Made by a program: the position numbers and the translations under genes. From NCBI RefSeq assembly GCF_902635505.1, contig NC_045427.1, positions 519,211,665 to 519,275,664 of the forward strand: a stretch of DNA of 64,000 nt. The letters run 5' to 3'. This document shows, one piece after another, positions 1-11,500 of this stretch. Position 1 is the stretch's first letter; the number at the start of each line of letters is the position of its first letter. This DNA is from Sarcophilus harrisii (lineage: Eukaryota; Chordata; Mammalia; Dasyuromorphia; Dasyuridae). Below the pieces are notes generated by a model. The model was not told the origin of the DNA, searched no databases, and worked only from the letters and a program-made list of their open reading frames with translations.

Positions 1-92
1 TAGTCCTTGCAAGTCATTTCTTCCATTCAGGCTACTAATGAATAAAGTTTAGGTTCTTTTCAGCTTTTACATTCCATGATTCTAATAGAATG

Positions 93-333
93 GACAGCTA
101 GATGGGGAAATTAATAGAGCACTGGGCTTGAAATCAGGAAAACACCTTCATGAGTTCAAATCTGGCCTCAGTCCCTTATTAGCTGTGTGACTCTGGGCAA
201 GTCACTGAACTCTTTTGCCTCAGTTTCTCCACTGAAAAAGGAAATGGCAAACCACCCCAGTATCTCTGCCAAGAAAACTCCAAATGGGGTCAGGAAAAGT
301 TGGACATAACTGAAATGACTGAGCAACAACAAA
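93..333 (+). repeat. Marsupial SINE, long form (MAR1-like)
   Basis: A tRNA-derived head (GACAGCTAGATGG, GAGTTCAAATCTGGCCTCAG) is followed by the typical tail with GGAAATGGCAAACCACCCCAG, AAATGGGGTCA and AACTGAAATGACTGAG. It is full length, about 240 bp. Family name is from memory. Confidence 0.8.
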
Positions 334-791
334 TGGAACCTCTTCTTATAGTGTTTATATGAAAAGAATAAAAGCTGGGGACATAGAAGATAAATGGCAG
401 TAAATGTTCTAGATAAGCCATAAACTGGAGAATAAGCTACCAAAGAATAGAGATTTTCTATCTAGAAAACAACCTAAGAATATTGAAAAAATGAGTATTT
501 GTGAGCTTGGAGAAAAGCTCACCAGTAATTTAGAGATGGTTTTTTTCCTGTTATCTTTTGTCTTTTTATTTCTCTCTTCCTGTCCCTCTCCTCCCATCTC
601 TTTTCCTTCCTTTCCCATTTCCTTTCCTTTTCCTTCCCTTCCTTTCCCCCTTCCATTTTCTTCCCATTCCTTCTTTTCCCTTTCCTAGTTCTGTTTCTAG
701 CTTTTTGCCTATATTTATTTCTTCAGTTTCTTTTTCTTGTCTTGTTGCTAGAACTAATATTTCTAGAAATATGTAAATAATAGTAGAGGAG

Positions 792-870
792 GGGCAGCTA
801 GGTGGTGCAGTGGATAGAGCACCAGCCCTTTAGTTGGGAGGATCCCAGTTCAAATCTGACCTCAGACAAT
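792..870 (+). repeat. Marsupial tRNA-derived SINE, 5' fragment
   Basis: Begins GGGGCAGCTAGGTGGTGCAG and breaks off after ACCTCAGACA. Only the tRNA-like half is present. Confidence 0.8.
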
Positions 871-887
871 GTGGTGTTTTTCCTTCT

Positions 888-1208
888 TTTAAATAATGGT
901 TCTCTCTGGGAGAGCAGGTTTCTCAGGGAGGTTTTTTGGAGGCAGCCTTAGTTTCAGTTAAAAGGATTCATCACCTCAAATGCAGCCAGGTGATAAAAGT
1001 TCAGATCTTTATTTCTTATCTCTTTCCTTGGCCCGGCAAGGTCCAAGAGACCAATCTCTCTGCTTGGTTCCAAGAGCTCTTGCAGCTTGTCCTTTGCCTC
1101 TGCTTTCTTCTGAAGCCTTCTGCCAGCACAAAGGTGGAAAATGAAATGGATCTCTTGTCTCATTCACTTGGGGATCCAAGTAAATTTTCTTTCACTGATT
1201 CTCATTAA
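888..1208 (-). mobile_element. Probable LTR fragment of an endogenous retrovirus (old, incomplete)
   Basis: It starts abruptly where the preceding SINE stops. Read on the minus strand it contains an AATAAA-type signal and ends in sequence (complement of CTCTCTGGGAGAGCAGG) that I associate with marsupial ERV LTRs. No gag/pol sequence and no partner LTR are seen. Family not assigned. Confidence 0.35.
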
Positions 1209-2366
1209 AGTATTATTTATAACTATCCTAATAATTTTTTAGGTTTAAATTTAAATCAAATTGAATGTTTTTATACCAATGTGAAGACATATTCTAAGCT
1301 CAAATTTAGTCTCGTTGAAATTGATTTGAATAAGCAGTCATTCCTTAGTGCCAGAAATAATCATAATGTAGAAATTCTAATCTGTATGATGATCCTAGCT
1401 AAATGAATTACTCTTTTCTATTTCAAACTATGTAACATTCTGCAAACAAATTCTCAATTGGGACTTACCCTTGACAGCTTTTTCAAATGTAGCAGTTTAC
1501 TGGGGGGGAATTTGTAGTATCTTTCCATATCTTTTTTTTTTTTTTTTTTTAAACACTGGTTAAACTTCACTTTGAATGGTGGTGGGTTGTATTCATTTGA
1601 TTTTATCCATCTCCCATTTTCTAGCGTGAACAGCTCATTTTGATTTATCTGGTAGGTTGGCTGATCTTTACTATATCTCATTTATATATTTTTTGCATCA
1701 ATATTGATCTTTGTCCTAAAGTTTATAATATCAATACATAAATTTCCTCTTCACTGTTATTAGAATTTTACGAGACTAATGATTCTTGTTATGTACAATG
1801 CTTCCCGATTTCTTTCTCAAGTATTTGTGGTTCAGACACAAGGATTTTATAGTCTATAGTCTCTAGCACTTATTCTTCACAAACATTTTTTTTTGGCCAG
1901 TTCACCTCTGCACTAAACTATACGGTACATGTTTATTTAATTTGAAAGGTTTTGAAGTTTTTTGCACAATTTCTTTACATCCTTATTGACTGGATATACA
2001 ACAGACACCTTTACTGAACTGAAAGTAATTTAATTCAATTTTAAAGCTTTATTTAATAGTAACACTATAATGTTCTTTTAAAGTATATTTCACAATTCTT
2101 TTAAAAGTGGACTTTCTTTAATCAGAAGTTTCAATTTGTAAGTAGATTTAAAATGCATTACTCATACACTGAAATTTTTGTGGTTAACATTTAAAAATTG
2201 TATATAAGACAAATTTTTTCAGATACTTTAATCTTAAATCCTGGAATTTAGACATCTCTTTTGGTAAGTATTTTAAGTTTGGAAGTATTACTTCCATGTA
2301 TTGTAAAAGCCAAAACATTTGTGGGAAATGACATTTTTAAATATGCTTTTTTTCCTTTCATGACAG

Positions 2367-5300
2367 GTAGAAAGAGTACAGAACAAGGCTTGGGGATGTC
2401 AAGGTTGCCAGTGTTCTCAATCCATGAAAAAAATGACATTAAAGGCACATTTGACTTTTTGGGATTAGGTCACTTTACCACTCGATACATCACACAAAAG
2501 AATCATCCTTCCCGCCAAGGGCCCAGCTATCAAAATGATCGTGATGTAGCAGAATTAGTTGACCCAAACTGGCCAGATTTAGGCTCTAACTTGCCACAAT
2601 TGGTGCCATGGGGATTTAGGAGGCTCCTCAACTTTGTTCAGGTAATTATTACAAAGCATCTTTTATAGGAAGTTAGTGTAAAGAGCTTTGTTCTAATAAA
2701 AACAAAAAACAAAAATTGCAGATAGCACTCTTCTCTAAATGTAAAATTATAGCTTCTTTGTAAACAAAATTCAAAATGGGATTTTGATAGGTTTAATCTA
2801 AGAAATCACATGCTGCTATTACTTGATTAAAAAGTTAGCATTTTAGAAATTCTCTACATACTTTCCCTGTCTTAACCCCAATATCTTCCATAGCTGGTTT
2901 AAATATTCATTTGTCTTATTTTCAGACTCAATATGGCAATCCTGTCATATATGTGACAGAAAATGGTGTGTCTGAAAAGCTGAATCATATTCAGTTGTGT
3001 GATGTATGGAGAATACAGTACCTCAAAGGATACATTAATGAGATGTTAAAAGGTGAGAATTAGTTGCAAACATTTTAATTTTGAATTCAAAAGGTCTTTT
3101 TGTTTTCATGTGTTTTGGCAACTCAAACTCACAACAGGTTGTGTACTATATGGCGGCTATTGAAATAACAAATGCTGTGTGTGTGATCAGAAAGATATAA
3201 TATTTAGAACCTAAATAATAATCTCATCATATTCAACACTGATTATACAAATGTAGTCATCTCATTTGACATCACTCAGTGGAATGTCATTTGATGAAGG
3301 ACAATAACAAACTGAAGAATATCCACAGGAGACCATGAAAGGGAGACTTCAGGTTTACAATATTATGAGTTATCAAGAAAAGGAACTAGAGACATTTATC
3401 CTAGAGAAGATGAGAGGAAAAGGAGAGTACTTTCTAATAGGACATGGTATTTGCTTTTAATTTTAACTCATACTTACTTCCTAGCTATGTGATCCTGGGC
3501 AAGTCACTTAACCCCAATTGCCTCAGAAAAACTAAAAACAAAAAACAAAAACTTATAGAAGGTCATGTGGAATAAATATTGTTTCTTGTTTGACCCAGAG
3601 GACAAAAGCAGGAGCTAAGAGTTGTAGAAAAGCACCTAAATGGAAACATCTCCAGCTAAAGGTATCCTCTAGAGGTAATAGTTGCTGTTATTCAGAAGGT
3701 TCTCCTTTGCTTTATTTCTTCCAATGTTCAAGAACATTTATTCAGGGCATTATAAAAGTTGATTCTCCAAAAGACAATCTCAAGAGTTCACAGGAAACTC
3801 AGGAAATCATCTAATACCCAAATACTTTCCTCTGAGCTAAACATAGGCCCATTCCAAGTTCTGAAATTCTACAAAGGTGTAAAAGCTTCAGGAAATAAAT
3901 GTAGTTTTACACATTTTCAGGGAACTAAATGTTAAAATGATTTTTTAACGGAAATTTGTTTTTAGCTATAAAAGATGGTGTTAATGTAAAGGGATATACT
4001 TCGTGGTCTCTGCTTGATAAATTTGAATGGGAAAATGGATACTCACACAGATACGGATTCTTTTATGTTGAATTCAACAACAAGAACAAACCTCGATATC
4101 CTAAGGCCTCAGTTCAGTACTATAAAAGCATCATCACTGCAAATGGATTTCCTAATCCAATAGAGGTGAGACAGACATTAATTCTAACCCAATTAATAAG
4201 ACCTTCCCTTCTATGCCCTTATGGTTATACAGCATTAGTACAACTTTTACCCTACATCCCCTCTTATCACCAGTCCTCAAGTTATTAGTCAGGACTTGAA
4301 CAAGTCTTCCTGACTTATAAATCTATATTGTTTATGATACAAAATGGAAACTGAACACAATGAAAAAATTCAAATAGAAACAATACCTATTCATGAATAC
4401 AGATATTTATTGATATATGAATAACACAATTTAACATAGTATAAATGGTTACATGGTAAGCTAACTAAAAGCAAAGGATGATTGTGCTCTCTAACATTTC
4501 TAAACATAAGATACCTTGCTGTTTCTCAATCAAGATTGTCCAGTCCATTCCATCAGATGGCTCCAAAACTTTTCATGGGAAAGATATCTAAATTCTATAT
4601 TTAGTAACTTTAAAGCTTTTGGGGATATAATGTGAGAAAATATTAGAGAAAAAAAGAATATTCAAAAACTGCACATACTCTGTTCTATGATTAGTGGAAA
4701 AGACACGGGGGGGGGGGGGGGGGGGAAGGGAGGCAAAAAGAGGGCAGTCAGTTTTCCTGTTCTTAGCTTGTTGGCTACTTGAGGTCAACAAGCTATGTTT
4801 AGCTTCTTCTTTCTTTGTATTTGTACCTAGCAGAATGTTAATATAAAATAGAACAATTTCTGTTTACCCATCACAATTAAGCTTCAGACTTATTTCCATG
4901 CTGGTTACACATCATTTCCCCTCCCAGGCTCTATGATCTGCCAAAGTGGATTATTTACCATCTCTCGTCTGGGACATTCATCCTCTACCTCAGTGCCTCT
5001 GGCATAAACTCTTTCCCATGCCTGGAATGCTGGCTTTCTTCACTTGCACGTTTTAGAACACTTGAGTTCCCTTGGAGGTCCTTTCAAGAGGGCTTCCATG
5101 ATTGTTTTTACACCATCCACTATTTGTCATGTATTCTGTACTTACTTATCTGTGAACATATGAAGACCTCCAAGGGAACTCAAGTGTTCTAAAATGGGCA
5201 AGAACTCAAATTCCTTAAGGGAAGTGAGTTGTCTCATTTTTATTTTGGGGTAACTTGAAGACAAAGAACAAAACTTAAAAAAAAAAAAAAAATTCTGCAC

Positions 5301-6998
5301 AGGGAACACTGAGTATTTGCTGACTGATTTAAACAGGCTAAAACTTTGACTACTAAGAAACCATTACTTATCAAGCTAATCTTAACCAGGTGGAAAGATG
5401 GTACAGCATAGCCACAGAAACCTGTTCTACCACCAACCAGATCCTTGCTGCAGGTAAATATTCTGTCCCTATCTTTGGTGCACTAAATGTCATGGTCATA
5501 TCCAGAATTACATAAATCATATATGTTCCTGAAGTCACTTTCTAACGTCTATTTAAAATAAAAACAAATTCTTACTTTACCTATAAGCAAATGCTAAATT
5601 GCTAACTACAAATATCTTAAAATGAAAAAAAGAATGCTTTAATAACATGATAGTTACAAATACAGAGGCAATGTTTATAATATACTACATTGCTCCTAAT
5701 AAAGCAAACTGATGCATACTGATAGCCAAGGCAAACTAACAAACTTGAGAGTTTTATGAATTGGTCTTTTTTTTTTTTTTGGGGGGGGGGGGGGGGAGGG
5801 GAAGGGAGGGTAGTACCAAAAAACAAAACAAAACAAAACAAACCCAAAAAAACAAAAAACTGGCACCAATCTGAAAACAAAGGGGCACTTTATATATTGC
5901 ACATCAGCGTTTCTAATGCAATGGTAACTAAAAGAATAATAGAAAAAAATCTGTCTCTAAACATTCCAGTTAGGAGATTTAGGCAAAAACACGCCCAGAA
6001 AACATGAAAAATAAGAAAATATAAAAAACCATAGCTTACTAAGAAATGACGTGCTGCTCTAGATTTTAATACTTTTAACTTGGCATAAGCCTATCTGTAA
6101 AGCTAGGCTGTCATTTCAAAATCTGCTAAAAATTTCTATTTGGTAGGGAAAAATACTGAATCATATTAAGGCACCCATTTGAAAAACAGGAGCGGAAAAG
6201 ATTAAAAAAAAAATACAAAATGAGATAGTATAGTCTTAATATAAAAAAGTAGTGTTAAATATTCCAATAGTTTAAGTACAAACTAATACTGCATTCCCTA
6301 CAAAGCTACAATATACTCTAAAGATATTAATTGTTCCATTACTGAAGATGATATATATAATATCTAATACTTAACATAATTTCTCACACAACCTGTTTAA
6401 TTATACTTCTATTATTAACAATGCCAAAAGTTTCTAAGTGCTTCCAAACTTTCTTCTGGCAATTGTCTTTGTTTCTCCCCAACTTTTATGTTTCCTTCCA
6501 CCCAACCAAAGTAAGAAAAAAAAGTAGAATATTTTTGCTATTATTCAGAGATTGGCTGCTCATAGACAAAACAAATTCAAAACCAAAAAAATTTGCATGC
6601 ATTTAGAAGCAAAGATATAGTTTAAGATTTCTCTAAATTTGAAAGGCAGTAAATCCTAAGTACTTTGCCTTCTATTTTCTATAAATCATTTTAAGGAATG
6701 CTATTACAGTTAATTCCCAACATTTAATTATTTAGGTGCCAGTATATAGTAAATCTAAATAGGTGAAAACGTGAACTGATCTTTTAAAGATTTTTCAATA
6801 TTATTAATCTTTCGGTAAAGTTACATCAGCTGAAACAATGAAATATTGACTTATGTATGGTCCCTGTCTTCTTACATTTCAGAACCTTTGTTACATCACA
6901 TGCAAATGGTTACAGAGATTGTGGTGCCTACAGTTTGCACACTCTGCATACTTATAAGTGCAGTTCTACTGATGTTCCTTCTTCGGAAGCAAAGCTAA
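2367..6998 (+). CDS. LCTL: Lactase-like protein (klotho/LPH-related), C-terminal 260 codons only
   Basis: Five coding exons are visible: 2367-2641, 2926-3052, 3966-4165, 5390-5453 and 6883-6998 (TAA at 6996-6998). All have GT-AG junctions and a continuous frame. The product is a glycoside hydrolase family 1 protein of the klotho/lactase-phlorizin group, a type I membrane protein of the ER/cell surface. The nucleophile motif TENG is intact (Glu codon 2959-2961), and the family's sugar-binding motif WSLLDKFEW is read in exon 3966-4165. The last exon codes a hydrophobic segment (IVVPTVCTLCILISAVLLMF) followed by a short basic tail ending RKQS, which is a single C-terminal membrane anchor. Human LCTL is 567 residues, so about 300 N-terminal residues lie upstream of position 1; I found no further exon in 1-2366. 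The first exon here begins in phase 1, completing a Gly codon. In human the acid/base Glu of the N-terminal half is replaced, so enzymatic activity cannot be judged from this part. The gene runs convergently toward ZWILCH. Confidence 0.95.
3475..3552 (+). repeat. Marsupial tRNA-derived SINE, 3' fragment in LCTL intron
   Basis: CTAGCTATGTGATCCTGGGC and AAGTCACTTAACCCCAATTG are followed by an A-rich tail. Confidence 0.75.
4707..4725 (+). repeat. Poly-G run (19)
   Basis: An uninterrupted G19 run in LCTL intron sequence. A second mixed run, T14 then G16, lies at 5767-5796. Lengths are prone to sequencing error. Confidence 0.9.
4860..5255 (+). repeat. L2 LINE 3' end fragment
   Basis: Shows the L2 3' sequence order (CTCTATGATCTGCCAAAGTG, CCCATGCCTGGAATGCTGGC, then AAATTCCTTAAGGGAAGTGA). 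A perfect 30-bp inverted duplication lies inside it (see findings). Confidence 0.6.
5051..5194. repeat. Perfect 30-bp inverted repeat with 84-nt loop
   Basis: Arms 5051-5080 and 5165-5194 are exact reverse complements (first arm begins TTTTAGAACACTTGAG). The match stops at both edges. The loop is single-copy sequence. Confidence 0.95.
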
Positions 6999-8528
6999 GA
7001 AAAGATTACTAATAAAAGGTTACTAACAAAATAGCTTCATTCCATATAAAGTTTAGTGTTGTCATCTTCATTTGGTTTCAAAGGCCTGCAGAGTTTCCTT
7101 TTTGGTTACTGTGATGATAAAGAAATTATTTTTACATACACATAAATTGACACCACTTCCAACATCACAAAAGTATCACAAAAGCAATTTGGATTTTAAT
7201 CAACTTGTGTCTATTTCTTTTAAAATGCTGCACATACTTTTATTCAAACTTGAGGATAAAAGCTAAAATTAATGTTCAAGAGATATCTTGAGGTAAAAAA
7301 ACCAATTATTAAGTCTTAGCCAATGAAAGGAATGCTTTGAGTGCTTATATTTAGGTCAAGTTTATATTTCTTCTTTCTCTTAGCATATAACATTAAAACT
7401 ACAAATCACATAATATGAGATGAAAATATGGTCGTCTTAGGGAAGACCAAAAATGCCAAGTATTTTAATTCTCATATGAAATCACTGAGTTTTTAAACTA
7501 TCTAAACTAAGAACTTTTTTTTTTCATCTCCAAATAAGATTTAATATTAATTTTAAAAGCATTTCAGCATTTACACACACAAACATGGGATTAAATATCT
7601 TCTTTGAAAGCTATGAATAATACATTTTTCTTGTATTTATGATATTCTATTAAAAAAAAAATATATATATATATAAAAGTTTGAAATGCTTTAAAAAATA
7701 CTATATGGCAGCATTTTGTTCTACCAAATCAAATTGTTTTTTTTATAATCAATAAACAATAAAGACAATGAGATTTTATATTCTCTACAATTTTCAGTTA
7801 AATTATGAAATGGTAAATATGTGATTCATTGTTAAATAAAGCTTCTTTGGTCCCTACAAATGATGTCCTTGACTCAACATGGTTCCTGGGCAGCCATTTT
7901 CATTATTAAACAAAGAATTAAAACTTTAATTTTTACAGATTATTTTGGTTCACTTTCTTTCTTATCAAAATATTTTTAGAAAAGGTAATTTGCATTTGAG
8001 CTCTACACTAAATACTAAAATACTCAAATGAATCTTACCTCCTTGAAGTATTCTAACAACTGACTGAAACGACATTTTTGCACAATAGATAATGTTCCAT
8101 AGAACTTTTTGATTAATTTAAAAATACTTATTCATTTTTAATTACTAATTTACATTCTGAAAACAAATGTCATTCTATCATGTTAAGCCCTATAAAATTA
8201 ATTTGTCAAAGTAACTACAATAACTGAAAAGGCAATCAAAACTCTCCATGCTTAATAACAAGTTTGCCTTTGGATAAGTTACTTATTCAGTTTTTCTCAT
8301 CTGTAAAAAACTAGGTTGGATTGGATGATCTCTGGTTCCTTCACAACTCTGACAGAATCATGAGCATCAAATATCAGGAGAACATATTAAACATAATTAT
8401 TATCTATTGTATTAAATCAGCATTACACTGCAAAAAACAACATATGATATTTGCTTCCAAACTTCAAAACATGCTGCTAAAAAAAAAAGACAAAATAAAT
8501 AGCTCTTACAGGATGATATCAACATACT
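6999..8528. other. Convergent LCTL/ZWILCH 3' region
   Basis: AT-rich sequence with no open frame of note. It must hold the 3' UTRs of both genes. A MIR-like piece (about 8255-8350) with CTCATCTGTAAAAAACTAGG is present. No clear AATAAA for ZWILCH was found; ATTAAA occurs on the minus strand near 8137-8142 and 7925-7930. Confidence 0.6.
7011..7016 (+). terminator. LCTL: Candidate LCTL polyadenylation signal AATAAA
   Basis: An AATAAA lies 12 bases after the LCTL stop codon, which would give a very short 3' UTR. Another AATAAA occurs in the AT-rich sequence near 7836. Which one is used cannot be told without transcript data. Confidence 0.4.
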
Positions 8529-11500
8529 TTATGTGAAATGCACTTTGCTGCAGGCAACCATGTTAGTGAAAAACATTTTTTCTTCAAGACTGTTGTTGAA
8601 TGTCGACTCGGACAGATCTGCAACAAAAATGATATTTTAGTGATTATAGAAACACAAAATAATCGTGGTTTTGCTCACTTTCATAATTATTAAGAGAAAA
8701 ATTGCTTTCATTCCACTGTAACATCCAAAGTTTGAATAGCAAATGTATTTAGTATTTTAAAAAAGAAAATCTAAAACCTAAATTTACAAAGTAGATGGAT
8801 TAGAAGAGGATTATTTGAATGAAAAATGAAGTCTTCTTGGTATCATTTAAAATATAATTCCATTTACTTACACACTGCTGAGCAAAGAAAAAAACAATTG
8901 TTTTATTAATCCAATAACATCACCTTTATGCCACATTTAAAAGGCATTCTTTTTCATTTTCAAACTCACAAAAAAAGTGTGATGTATTCACAATTCAGTT
9001 TCTCAGGCTTGCATAATTTCTATTGTTACTACTATCTTTTCCTTTTAACAGATAATAAACAGTTCAGTTAGCATTTAGATTCTAGCCAGGAATCTTGATT
9101 TTCTCTTTATATTTCTATTATTAAGCACTTTAATCCAATCCAATAATCCAATCAGTGCAAGGCACTACAATACAAAACTAGGCCATAATGATGATAATTA
9201 GTTTGTCAAAAGCTCTTTTAACTGCTTGCAAAACACTTTTGATCCTCACAAGCCAAGGGATAAATGCTATGTTTGTCCCCATTTTATAGATGTAGAAACT
9301 GAGGGAGACAGAATTAAGTGACTTACCTACTACTACTTAGCTAACTGTGTGTTTTTAGGATGGCTCTGACCTCAGACTTTTCTGCCTTCACATCCCCACT
9401 GCATCCACTGCTACACTCAGCTTCCTAATTCTATACTCCCCCCATTTACTCCACATTCTTTTCTTCACAATTCTCTCTCCTCTAAGTATTGATTTATTAA
9501 ACACATTCCAATACATCATTAGATTACCTGAAGAAGCAGAAATATCCTGAACAGAGAGGTTATATATAAAATTATAATGAAACAAGAAGTCCATCTCTCC
9601 ATGGGCAGCCAGGTAGCACAGTAGATAACATACTGGGTCTGAAGCCAAGAAGCCTCATTCATGTTCCTGAGATCAAACTTGGCTTCAGACTTAATAGTTC
9701 TATGACAAGAAGTCACTTACTCATGTTTGCCTCAGTTTCCCAATCTATACAATAACCTGGAGAAGGAAACAGCAATCTAAGCCATTCTCTTTGTTAAGTA
9801 ACTCCAAGTAGTTTCACAAAATGTTGGAAACAACTGAACATACTTTTTAATTTTGCTTTCTAACTATGTGCCAAAATAGTTGAAGTTGAATAGCACAATA
9901 GTTACTCTAGTTACTCTAAATAGCTCTATTAAATACTAAATAATAACCTATTTCTGCTAATACTTTGAAGTCAATGCTAAGTTATTCTAATAAATACCTT
10001 ACTTTCCTCATCTAATCCTCGACTCCAGCTTAGATCCCCATAAAGACAGATGATTTTATCTTGCTATCATACTTATGTGAACTCTGAAATTCTTTTATCT
10101 TATCATTCTAGCTTTCTCCATTTTATGACTACTCTTCATCCACACTAAAACCTTTTGACTCCTCCACCCCTCAGTTCTTTCCTAGGCCATCAACCTTACA
10201 GAGGCTAATCTCCTTCCTTCCCTAAGGTAAAACAGTTTAACTACACTGGACCTATCTCATCATGTCTGACCAAGCCAAAACCTTGAATTACTTCTATCTT
10301 ATCCTGATATTCCTATTTATATGCTACTATACAGCTAAGAGAGAAAAAAAAAAATCACAAAATTATGTTGACTGGGTCGTCCACATTTATGTAACCACTA
10401 TCTCGATTAGGCCCTCCACTACATCAAAGCATTATTCTTTATTACAATTCCCTAATTAATTTACTCTCCCACTTGCCATAGCAGCTTTTCCAAATTGTTT
10501 CATTCCTCCTCAAACCTGCAATGTTATTAAAGCTCTTGTAACTACCAAAGGCAATTAATGGCCTTTTCCTGATCCTATGTTCAAGACCACCTTCTTTTTG
10601 CTCTATGTTATCTCATCATGTATTCAGTGATCTGTCACAAGTCTCCCAAACAAGAAATTCTACCAGAAGGTAGATGTAGGAACAAATTGGTGGATGTTAT
10701 AGGGGAGCAGATTTCAGCTTCATATATAAAGAAGAAAAGATAAAATTTCTCCAAAGTGAAATAAATTGCCTCATGAGATAAAAAGTTCTCAATTAATGGA
10801 AGTCTTGAAGTAGAGACTGGCTGATATTTGGTAGGGATGTTATAGATATTTATGCGTCATGTATGATTGAACCAAGTAATCTGTAGCTAGTCAACATAGT
10901 GGTTGAACATGCAGATGGAAAATCTATTTAATAACTATGGGAACACGGGCATACCTTTTAACCTATTAGCCTCACTTTCCTCATCTATAAAATAATTACA
11001 GCACCTACCTCTCAGGATTTCTGTGAGAATAACATGCAATATCTGTCAATTGCTTTGCAAAATAAAGTGCTATGAAAAGGCTTCCTGTAGTTATTTTTAA
11101 GACCTCCAAGGTACCTTTAAACTAGAAGTCTGTGATATTAAAATAAAAGACATTTCAAATCCAGTCTGAGAACCTGAAATCTTTTCTTTTATTCTGGCTT
11201 TGAGTGTCACTGTCAAGTTGCTAACATTTAAAATGGCCATGATACTCAGTAGATACCTCACATTTTTCTAAAACAGCTTTTATCCTACATTTAAAACTGA
11301 ATGTTTAGAAATACATACTTGCCACCACTATTAGTGAGCTCTTTACCTTTAATGACTACAGATTAGGTATTTTAAGATCAGGCCTAAGAGCTACCAAAGT
11401 CATATATATTTTTATCTTATTTTTCATTCACGCTATCATTTTAATAGTTAAATTAATATAATTCTAAATATTCATTACCTTCTTTGTTAAAATTCAGGTG

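Noticed and set aside
1-2366. Search for the preceding LCTL exon
   Set aside because: No stretch coding for the expected segment (LGWFANPI-like) was found. The earlier exons are taken to lie outside the window.
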